From NCBI GenBank assembly GCA_016212845.1, contig JACRDR010000412.1, positions 1 to 5,073 on the forward strand: a DNA stretch of 5,073 bases. The letters run 5' to 3'. This DNA is from Elusimicrobiota bacterium (lineage in GTDB: Bacteria; Elusimicrobiota; Elusimicrobia; UBA1565; JACRDR01). Of this stretch, positions 1 through 5,073 are shown piece by piece (the stretch's first letter is position 1; every line of letters begins with the position of its first letter). The notes beneath the pieces were generated by a model, which worked only from the letters and a program-made list of their open reading frames with translations, did no database searches and was not told the origin of the DNA. The position numbers and the translations under genes are program-made.

Positions 1-139
1 CGAGTGCAAGAGCCGAGGCGCCTTCGAGCTTATCACGAAGCCGTTCCAGATCGACGATATCGTGCACCTCATCGACTGCGCGCTGGAGAAGCACCGGGTT
101 GGCCGCGCGGCCGCACGCGAGAACGGGGTTCGACGATGA
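1..139 (+). CDS. Response-regulator receiver domain, C-terminal end (partial)
   Basis: This is the last 45 residues of a gene that enters from the left edge, read in the frame starting at base 2 and ending with TGA at 137-139. The visible part carries a glycine-alanine pair followed by an I-T-K-P-F motif (visible residues 6-15). That matches the end of a CheY-like receiver domain, where the lysine contacts the phosphorylated aspartate. A last amphipathic helix follows (about residues 17-31), then a short basic tail. No output domain comes after the receiver, so the product is either a stand-alone receiver or a protein with a C-terminal receiver, such as a hybrid kinase. The phosphorylated aspartate lies outside the window. 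The stop overlaps the start of the next kinase gene, which suggests co-translation and a shared phosphotransfer pathway. The receiver call is firm; the full architecture is unknown. Confidence 0.85.
   Translation, partial: ECKSRGAFELITKPFQIDDIVHLIDCALEKHRVGRAAARENGVRR
136..139 (+). promoter_or_regulatory. ATGA stop/start overlap coupling receiver gene and kinase
   Basis: The ATG of the kinase gene (136-138) shares bases with the TGA stop (137-139) of the receiver gene. The upstream bases contain only a weak purine-rich stretch (GGGG at 125-128), so termination-reinitiation probably contributes to kinase expression. The overlap also supports 136 as the start over the in-frame ATG at base 4, which lies inside the receiver gene and would add 44 residues that look like out-of-frame sequence. 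Confidence 0.7.
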
Positions 140-1722
140 AGCGCGCGGCCGGAATCCTCGTGGTCGATGATGAGCCTGGGATTCGGGATCTCCTCTCGTC
201 CGAGTTGGGCGCGCACGGCCACCGAATCGCGACGGCGAACACAGGAGCGGAAGCCCTCGAACAGGTGTCCCGCGGAGGGTTTCAACTGGTGATCAGCGAC
301 GTGAGGATGCCGCGAATGGGCGGTCTCGAACTCCTGGCGGCAATCAAGAAGCGGGACCCGGCGATCGAAGTGATCATCTCCACCGGCTTCGGCACCGTAG
401 AGACGGCCGTGCGCGCCATGAAGGACGGCGCCTACGACTTCATCCAGAAGCCCTTCAATGTCGATGAGCTGACGATGCTCGTCGAAAAAGCGCTCGAGAA
501 ATCCGAGCTGCGGGCTCTATTGGGCGTGTGCCAGGCCAGCAAGGCGATTTTCACCTCGATCAAGCTCGACACGCTTCTCCCGATCATCGCGAAGACGGCG
601 GCCGAAGTCCTGAGAGCCGACGACGTCGCGATTTTAATGAACGATCACGCCGGGAGGCTGAGTGTAGGGGCGGTCCACGGCGACCGGGCCCACACGGCCG
701 CCCGCCTGAGGCTCGGTGAACGAGTCGCTCGCGAAGCGCCCTTCGCCGCCGGCCCCGTCCTCCTCGCCGGCCCCATCGCCGAGGACGCAACGCTTGGTTC
801 CGTCATCGTTTTTCCGCTGTCGCTGGAGGGGCGCTCCGTCGGCGTCCTCAACGCAAACCGCACCTCCGACGAATCGCCGTTTACCCCCGCCGACGTTCGC
901 AGCGCGACGATCTTCGGAGCTCAGATCGCCCAAGCTATCGTTAACGCGGGGCTCTACTGCGAGCTCGAGCGCCGGCTCGCGCAAGTCGAGTCCATGCAGG
1001 CGCAGCTCCTCTTGTCCGAGAAGCTGGCGGCGATCGGACGCCTCGCCGCCGGAGTGGCCCATGAGATCAACAACCCTCTCACCGGCATCCTGGGCTTCAC
1101 CGAGCTGCTGCTATCCGACGGCGCGCTGAGTCCGGATCAGCGCGATGACCTCTCCAAAATCATGCATCAGGGCCTGCGCTGCCGCGAGATCATCAAGAAC
1201 CTGCTTCAGTTCGGACGCCAGGAGGAATCCCGGAGGGAAACGGTCTCGCTCACCGACGTGCTCCAGCCCGCGCTTCGGCTGATCCGCGGTGGATTCAAGG
1301 CCGCGGGCATCACGCTGCACGCCGACGTGCCCGAGAATCTGCCGCCCCTCTTCGCGGACGGCGCCCAACTGGAGCAGGTATTCCTGAATATACTCATGAA
1401 CGCTCAGCAGGCTTTGGACGGCGCGCCCGGAGGAATGGTGACGATTCGAGCGCGCCAAGAGCGCGACCGGATCGTCCTCCGGTTCGAAGACAACGGACCC
1501 GGCATCGCCCCGGAGCACATAAATCGGTTGTTCGACCCGTTCTTCACGACGAAGCCGCTCGGCAAGGGGACAGGGCTCGGACTTTCGATCTCGCATGGGA
1601 TCATTTTGCAGCATCAGGGCGTCCTCCGCGCCGAGAGCCGGCTCGGCGCGGGCGCGACGTTCATCGTGGAGCTCCCGGTCCAGGCCGCCGAGGCGGTCTC
1701 GTCGAAGAGAGACGGATCATGA
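136..1722 (+). CDS. Soluble histidine kinase, receiver-GAF-HisKA-HATPase
   Basis: This 528-residue cytoplasmic kinase is predicted to autophosphorylate on histidine and carries its own N-terminal receiver. The receiver spans about residues 5-122, with acidic pair D11/D12, phospho-acceptor D55 in S-D-V-R-M-P, T83 and K105 in Q-K-P-F. A GAF-like sensory domain covers about 135-272, and a short coiled coil (about 274-297) leads to the HisKA helix. H309 in the motif H-E-I-N-N-P-L is the phosphorylated histidine; the E-x-x-N after it is the motif linked to phosphatase activity in this family. The ATPase domain has an N box (N418, N422), G1 box D452-N-G-P-G-I, F box L465-F-D-P-F-F-T-T-K and G2 box G476-K-G-T-G-L-G-L, so all catalytic boxes are intact. 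There is no membrane segment. The GAF ligand cannot be read from sequence. The start at 136 puts the first receiver strand at the usual distance from the N-terminus. The gene is joined to the preceding receiver gene by ATGA. Confidence 0.92.
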   Translation: MKRAAGILVVDDEPGIRDLLSSELGAHGHRIATANTGAEALEQVSRGGFQLVISDVRMPRMGGLELLAAIKKRDPAIEVIISTGFGTVETAVRAMKDGAYDFIQKPFNVDELTMLVEKALEKSELRALLGVCQASKAIFTSIKLDTLLPIIAKTAAEVLRADDVAILMNDHAGRLSVGAVHGDRAHTAARLRLGERVAREAPFAAGPVLLAGPIAEDATLGSVIVFPLSLEGRSVGVLNANRTSDESPFTPADVRSATIFGAQIAQAIVNAGLYCELERRLAQVESMQAQLLLSEKLAAIGRLAAGVAHEINNPLTGILGFTELLLSDGALSPDQRDDLSKIMHQGLRCREIIKNLLQFGRQEESRRETVSLTDVLQPALRLIRGGFKAAGITLHADVPENLPPLFADGAQLEQVFLNILMNAQQALDGAPGGMVTIRARQERDRIVLRFEDNGPGIAPEHINRLFDPFFTTKPLGKGTGLGLSISHGIILQHQGVLRAESRLGAGATFIVELPVQAAEAVSSKRDGS

Positions 1723-1754
1723 GGCCGGACGGGAGCCATTGGAGGCGGCGATGA
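1719..1754 (+). other. 11-codon mini reading frame bridging kinase and FIST gene
   Basis: An ATG at 1719-1721 overlaps the kinase stop (TGA 1720-1722). It opens a frame of 11 sense codons (M-R-P-D-G-S-H-W-R-R-R) that stops with TGA at 1752-1754, overlapping the FIST ATG at 1751-1753. A purine-rich stretch (1705-1712) lies at a plausible distance upstream. It could carry ribosomes from one gene to the next as a translational relay. It could also be chance, since ATGA overlaps are common in GC-rich operons and the FIST gene has its own good ribosome binding site. There is no evidence that the peptide itself has a function. Confidence 0.3.
1741..1745 (+). promoter_or_regulatory. Ribosome binding site of the FIST gene
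   Basis: GGAGG sits five bases before the ATG at 1751, close to an ideal Shine-Dalgarno. It decides the start at 1751 against the in-frame ATG at 1595. That upstream codon lies deep inside the kinase gene, and the extra residues from it are arginine/serine-rich shadow sequence. Confidence 0.8.
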
Positions 1755-2890
1755 GGATCGAGCAGCGTTCTTGGGAAGCGCACGGAAAGTGGACGGAGCC
1801 GCAGGCCGGCTCAGCCGGCCATTCGGCCCAACTGGTTCTCATATTCGGCGGTCCCGAGGCCCTGAAGGCTAAAGGCGCCCTCGAGGCGGCGCGGAAGCTC
1901 TATCCAAGGGCTCTCTTCCTAGGCTGTTCCACCGCCGGAGAGATCCTCGGCACGCGCGTGCTCGACGACAGCATCGCCTCGACGGCGATCCGGTTCGACC
2001 AAGGCGAGGCGCGAGGCTCGCAGGTCGATATCGCGGGGAGCGCGAACAGCTTCGAGGCCGGCCGGCGTCTCGCTTCGTCGATCCCAAAAGACGGATTGGT
2101 GCATGTCTTCGTGCTTTCCGACGGGACACAGGTCAACGGGAGCGAATTGGTCCGCGGCATGACGAGCGTCCTGCCACCGGGCGTCGCGCTGACCGGAGGT
2201 CTTTCCGGAGACGGTACGCGCTTCAAGGAGACCCTGGTCCTGCTCGACGGCGAACCCAAGCCGGGAAGGATCGCCGCGATCGGGCTTTACGGGCGGAGGC
2301 TCGCGGTCGGCTACGGCTGCTTGGGCGGCTGGGACCCTTTCGGGCCGGAGCGTTTGGTCACCCGCTCGAAGGGAAACGTGCTTTATGAGCTGGACGGCCG
2401 CCCGGCGCTTAAACTGTACAAGGAGTACTTGGGAGCTCAGGCGGCGGGACTCCCCTCGACCGGGCTGCTGTTTCCCCTTAACGTGCGGGTGGGCGAGTCT
2501 TCGACGAGATTAGTTCGCACGATCCTGGCCGTGAGCGACGCCGATCAGAGCATGAAGTTCGCCGGGGACGTGCCCGAGGGCTCCTTTGCTCAGCTGATGA
2601 AGGCGAACTTCGACCGGCTCGTCGACGGCGCGCAGGGAGCGGCCAAGCTCAGCCACAAGGCACCGGACTCGCGGCCTCCCGACCTCGCGATCCTGATCAG
2701 CTGCGTCGGCCGCAAGCTGGTACTAAAGCAGCGGACGGAGGAGGAGCTGGAGGCGGTGCGGGAGGTCCTGGGGCCTTCCGCGGCGCTCACGGGGTTCTAC
2801 TCGTACGGCGAGATCTGTCCGGCGGCGCCCGACGCCGACTGCGAGCTTCATAACCAGACGATGACGATCACCACGATTTCGGAGCGGTGA
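1751..2890 (+). CDS. FIST-domain sensory protein (FIST_N plus FIST_C)
   Basis: This 379-residue soluble protein is built of the two FIST halves, FIST_N at about residues 25-215 and FIST_C at about 220-370. Recognisable signs are the L-G-C-S-T-A-G-E-I motif (57-65), the F-V-L-S-D-G-T sequence (120-126), the T-G-G-L-S-G-D-G turn (148-155), the G-F-Y-S-Y-G-E-I motif (348-355) and the C-E-L-H-N-Q-T-M end (364-371). FIST proteins are small-ligand sensors that act with kinases, cyclases or chemotaxis proteins. In NosP of Pseudomonas the family binds heme and nitric oxide and inhibits the adjacent kinase NahK. Here too the next gene, 4 bp downstream, is a PAS histidine kinase, which is the likely partner. 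Histidines are at 11, 24, 118, 302 and 367; only H367 sits in a motif I recognise as conserved, and I cannot say whether it or any other residue binds heme. The family call is very secure; a nitric-oxide role is inference from gene order. Confidence 0.93.
   Translation: MRIEQRSWEAHGKWTEPQAGSAGHSAQLVLIFGGPEALKAKGALEAARKLYPRALFLGCSTAGEILGTRVLDDSIASTAIRFDQGEARGSQVDIAGSANSFEAGRRLASSIPKDGLVHVFVLSDGTQVNGSELVRGMTSVLPPGVALTGGLSGDGTRFKETLVLLDGEPKPGRIAAIGLYGRRLAVGYGCLGGWDPFGPERLVTRSKGNVLYELDGRPALKLYKEYLGAQAAGLPSTGLLFPLNVRVGESSTRLVRTILAVSDADQSMKFAGDVPEGSFAQLMKANFDRLVDGAQGAAKLSHKAPDSRPPDLAILISCVGRKLVLKQRTEEELEAVREVLGPSAALTGFYSYGEICPAAPDADCELHNQTMTITTISER
2881..2884 (+). promoter_or_regulatory. Likely ribosome binding site of the second kinase
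   Basis: GGAG lies within the last codons of the FIST gene, ten bases before the GTG at 2895. The spacing is slightly long but usable. With only 4 bp between the FIST stop and this GTG, translational coupling is also likely. Confidence 0.5.
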
Positions 2891-2894
2891 CCGC

Positions 2895-4091
2895 GTGCAC
2901 AAGCTTCTGCTGCGCCAAATCAAGCGGCACCTGGGAGAGGCGGCCCTAGATGGGCTTCCCGGCACGGTCTGCGAGCTGCTCGAAGCGGTAGATCGCGCCT
3001 ACGAGCAGGCGGATGTGGACCGGCTGCTGCTGGAGCGCTCCCTCGAATTGAGCTCGCGGGAGCTGGTGCTAGCCAACTCCGAGATGCGCGCGATGTTCGA
3101 GGCGTTTCCAGACCTCTTTTTTCGCGTCGACCAAGAGGGCCGCATCCTCGATTACCGCGAGAGGCGCTCGAGAGCGGGCTCGGCGAATCGAGACTGGCTT
3201 ATCGGGAAGAGAATTCAAGACGTGCCCAATCCCGCCGCGGCCGAGAAATTCGAGGCGGCCGTCTTCGAGCTCCGGCGGACTAACTCCGCCCTGGTGATCG
3301 AGTACGAGATGGACCAATGCCACTTCGAGGCGAGACTGCTGCCGATCCCGAGGAACGAGATCTTCGTCATCGTGCGCGACGTGTCCAAGCGCCGCGAGCT
3401 CGAATCGAAGCTGCGCCAGTCTGAAAAGCTCTCGGCGGTCGGCCAGCTCGCCGCGGGCATAGCGCACGAGATCAATAACCCTCTCGGCGTGATCCTCGGG
3501 TTTTCCCAGTCGGCGGCGAAGAAGATCCGCGACAACGACCCGCTTTCGCTCCCGATCCGCTCCATCCTGCGGGAGGCGCTCCGCTGCCAATCCCTCGTGC
3601 GCCACCTGCTCTCCTTCTCGCGCCAATCCGAGCTCAAGACCGCGCTCGTCGACCTCAACGAGGCCGTACAATCCTCGATCTGCATCGTGGAGGCTCAGGC
3701 GCGGCTGAACGCCATCGACGTCAAGACTCGGCTGGAGGCGCTCCCTCCCGTGACGTGCGACCGGGGACAGATCCAGCAAGTCGTAATCAACCTATGCAGC
3801 AACGCCATCGACTCGATGCCGTCGGGAGGACGCATGGTAGTCCGCACGGCTCTCGACGAGGGGAGCTATCCTCCGCGCGCCGTGATCGAGGTCCAAGACG
3901 AAGGGGTCGGCATATCGCCGAATTTGCGCGACAGAATCTTCGAACCCTTTTTTACGACCAAGGATGTCGGCAAGGGCACGGGTCTCGGGCTCTCCCTGGT
4001 CCACGAAATCGTCCAGCGACACGGCGGAACGATCGAAGTCCGCAGCGCTCCCGGCGCGGGATCGGTATTTACCGTCAGCCTCCCGCTGTAA
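2895..4091 (+). CDS. FIST-linked PAS histidine kinase
   Basis: This 398-residue soluble kinase starts with GTG. The first 60 or so residues (M-H-K-L-L-L-R-Q-I-K-R, then a helical region with A-V-D-R-A-Y and an E-R-S-L-E-L-S-S-R-E-L coiled stretch) resemble, from memory, the N-terminus of kinases encoded beside FIST genes, and may be the FIST contact region. A PAS domain follows at about 65-165. HisKA has H191 in A-H-E-I-N-N-P-L, again with the E-x-x-N phosphatase motif. The ATPase domain shows N299/N303, D335-E-G-V-G-I, I348-F-E-P-F-F-T-T-K and G359-K-G-T-G-L-G-L, and ends normally at 398. There is no C-terminal receiver, unlike many relatives such as NahK and VpsS, so phosphate must go to a separate protein. 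The nearest candidates are the receiver of the upstream kinase and the partial regulator at the left edge. The start is supported by the family-like first residues and the position just after the FIST stop. No membrane segment is visible. The signal for PAS is unknown. Confidence 0.92.
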   Translation: MHKLLLRQIKRHLGEAALDGLPGTVCELLEAVDRAYEQADVDRLLLERSLELSSRELVLANSEMRAMFEAFPDLFFRVDQEGRILDYRERRSRAGSANRDWLIGKRIQDVPNPAAAEKFEAAVFELRRTNSALVIEYEMDQCHFEARLLPIPRNEIFVIVRDVSKRRELESKLRQSEKLSAVGQLAAGIAHEINNPLGVILGFSQSAAKKIRDNDPLSLPIRSILREALRCQSLVRHLLSFSRQSELKTALVDLNEAVQSSICIVEAQARLNAIDVKTRLEALPPVTCDRGQIQQVVINLCSNAIDSMPSGGRMVVRTALDEGSYPPRAVIEVQDEGVGISPNLRDRIFEPFFTTKDVGKGTGLGLSLVHEIVQRHGGTIEVRSAPGAGSVFTVSLPL

Positions 4092-4198
4092 CGCCGGCGG
4101 AGCATCGAGTCCCACGCCGCGTCCCGCACCGTGCGCTCGAACGCGGGGGGTGAAGACGGCGCGCCAAGGGCCGTTCGACAACCCGGCATCGTAGGCCC
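4092..4198. other. Convergent intergenic spacer
   Basis: These 107 bp separate the ends of the second kinase gene and nadA, which converge. I see no strong hairpin followed by a T-run on either strand. The best inverted repeat is five pairs (ACGGC at 4156-4160 with GCCGT at 4170-4174, loop nine), which is weak. An eight-base palindrome GGCGCGCC at 4158-4165 overlaps it. Either termination is Rho-dependent or the transcripts overlap. Confidence 0.6.
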
Positions 4199-5073
4199 CT
4201 AGCTTTTCGCGGTGTCTTCGGCGAGCTCGAACATCCGCTCGATGGAGCGGCGGGCGCGGTCCATGAGGCCGCGGTCGAGCTCGATGCGGTGGGAGGCCGG
4301 CAGCCGCTCCAGGACGTCGGCGACGCGGGCCAGGTCCGTCGCCTTCATGTAGGGGCAGAGCCGGCACATCGGCACGAACGTCTTCTCGGGGAACTTCACC
4401 CGGGCGACGTCGCCCAGGCCGCACTCGGTCACGAGCATGAAAGACGGGGCCGACGACGCGTCCACGTACTTCATCATGTCGCCGGTGCCGCCGGTGAAGT
4501 CCACCGCCTTGACCAGCGCGGGGCTGCACTCGGTATGCGCGAGAATCTTCACGCCGGGGTACATCTTCCGGTAGAGCTTCACCGAGGACGGATCGAAGTT
4601 CTCGTGCACGATGCACTTGCCCTTCCAGATGATCAGCTCGCTCCCGAGCTTCTTGCCGAGCTCGGCCGCGAGGTTGCGGCCCATCCACTCGTCGGGCAGG
4701 AAGATGAGCGACGGATGCTTCTCGTAGAGCTTGCGCAGGATCTTGGGCGCGTTCGCGCTGGTGACGATGACGTCGGACTCGGCCTTCACGTCGGCGGTCG
4801 TGTTGATGTAGCTGACGACCGGAATGCCGGGATGCTTGGCCTTGAGCCGGCGGACGTCGTTGCCGGTGATCGCGTCGGCGAGCGAGCAGCCGGCCTCGGT
4901 CGCGGGCAAGTAGACTTCCTTGTCCGGGTTGAGGATCTTCGCGGTCTCGGCCATGAACCTCACGCCGCAGAACACGATGCGCTTGGCGGAGGTGCCGACG
5001 CAGTCCTTGGCGAGCTTGTAGGAGTCGCCCGTGAAATCGGAGACGCCGTAGATGATCTCGGCGCGTTGGTAGA
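4199..5073 (-). CDS. nadA: Quinolinate synthase NadA (N-terminus cut by window edge)
   Basis: NadA condenses iminoaspartate with dihydroxyacetone phosphate to quinolinate, the second step of bacterial de novo NAD synthesis. It is cytoplasmic and uses a [4Fe-4S] cluster held by three cysteines. The frame is open to the right edge, with 290 residues visible and TAG at 4201-4199; the family is usually 300-370 long, so only the first few tens of residues are missing. Numbered from the first complete visible codon, the motifs are D-F-T-G-D-S (12-17), F-C-G-V-R-F-M-A-E-T (34-43), A-G-C-S-L-A-D (60-66), S-Y-I-N-T (87-91), W-K-G-K-C-I-V-H-E (149-157), A-H-T-E-C (178-182) and C-R-L-C-P-Y-M-K (236-243). 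The cluster ligands by family alignment are C35, C182 and C239. H-T-E-C replaces the more usual H-P-E-C, and G-G-T-G-D-M-M-K-Y-V (194-203) sits where many NadA have G-S-T-S. The GTG at 4975 is an internal valine, not a start. Third positions are almost all G or C, more strictly than in the kinase genes. No nadB or nadC is visible. Confidence 0.93.
   Translation of the reverse strand, partial: YQRAEIIYGVSDFTGDSYKLAKDCVGTSAKRIVFCGVRFMAETAKILNPDKEVYLPATEAGCSLADAITGNDVRRLKAKHPGIPVVSYINTTADVKAESDVIVTSANAPKILRKLYEKHPSLIFLPDEWMGRNLAAELGKKLGSELIIWKGKCIVHENFDPSSVKLYRKMYPGVKILAHTECSPALVKAVDFTGGTGDMMKYVDASSAPSFMLVTECGLGDVARVKFPEKTFVPMCRLCPYMKATDLARVADVLERLPASHRIELDRGLMDRARRSIERMFELAEDTAKS

Noticed and set aside
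4..135. In-frame N-terminal extension of the first kinase from an ATG at base 4
   Set aside because: This stretch codes for the end of the receiver gene in another frame. The extension is arginine-rich with no domain, while ATG 136 gives a normal receiver start and an ATGA overlap.
634..1129. Several overlapping open frames on both strands across the GAF region
   Set aside because: All overlap the continuous kinase frame and lack recognisable motifs; high GC makes such frames common.
1595..1750. Extended FIST start at 1595
   Set aside because: It lies over the conserved C-terminal part of the first kinase, the added residues look like shadow sequence, and a good GGAGG precedes the ATG at 1751.
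1021..3480. Possible DNA repeat formed by the two H-box regions (about 1021-1080 and 3427-3483)
   Set aside because: The similarity reflects the shared HisKA family. The DNA differs at many codon third positions, so it is not a recent duplication.
4156..4174. Possible terminator hairpin in the spacer
   Set aside because: It has only five base pairs with a nine-base loop and no T-run on either side.
3866..4189. Minus-strand frame of 107 codons over the intergenic spacer, with a protein-like stretch (F-E-R-T-V-R-D-A-A-W)
   Set aside because: Most of it is antisense to conserved kinase motifs, it shows no clear ribosome binding site and no family I recognise. I treat it as chance, though a gene remnant in the spacer cannot be fully excluded.
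3792..4688. Long minus-strand open frame of 298 codons
   Set aside because: It runs antisense to the ATPase domain of the second kinase and in a wrong frame through nadA. Its composition is arginine/glycine-rich, typical of a GC-rich shadow frame.

Overview
The window is a GC-rich bacterial segment. It holds a same-strand run of signal-transduction genes (positions 1 to 4091) facing a convergent, unrelated NAD-biosynthesis gene (4199 to the right edge, minus strand). Nothing in it fixes the taxonomy. The GC-rich codon use, soluble multidomain histidine kinases and a FIST-domain protein suit many high-GC environmental Gram-negative lineages, so I do not name a phylum.

Layout: (1) positions 1-139 are the 3' end of a response-regulator receiver domain, cut by the left edge. 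(2) Its stop overlaps, as ATGA, the start of a 528-residue histidine kinase with a receiver-GAF-HisKA-HATPase order. (3) After 28 bp comes a 379-residue FIST-domain sensory protein. An 11-codon mini reading frame links the kinase stop to the FIST start, overlapping both by ATGA. (4) Four bp further on, a GTG codon starts a second histidine kinase of 398 residues (helical N-terminal region, PAS, HisKA, HATPase). (5) A 107-bp convergent intergenic spacer has no convincing terminator. (6) The last gene is nadA, quinolinate synthase, on the minus strand, with its N-terminus lost at the right edge.

The tight spacing indicates one transcription unit for the signalling genes, with its promoter left of the window. 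None of the visible proteins has an evident membrane segment, so the system probably senses something in the cytoplasm. The FIST gene directly before a PAS histidine kinase matches the known arrangement of FIST sensors with partner kinases: NosP-NahK in Pseudomonas, where a heme-bound FIST protein reports nitric oxide, and VpsV-VpsS in Vibrio. The inferred model is that the FIST protein binds a small ligand and tunes the second kinase. That kinase has no receiver of its own and may pass phosphate to the receiver of the first kinase or to the upstream response regulator. The ligand and the output are not visible here; no DNA-binding, GGDEF or EAL domain lies in the window. nadA belongs to a separate unit and is not obviously connected to the signalling.
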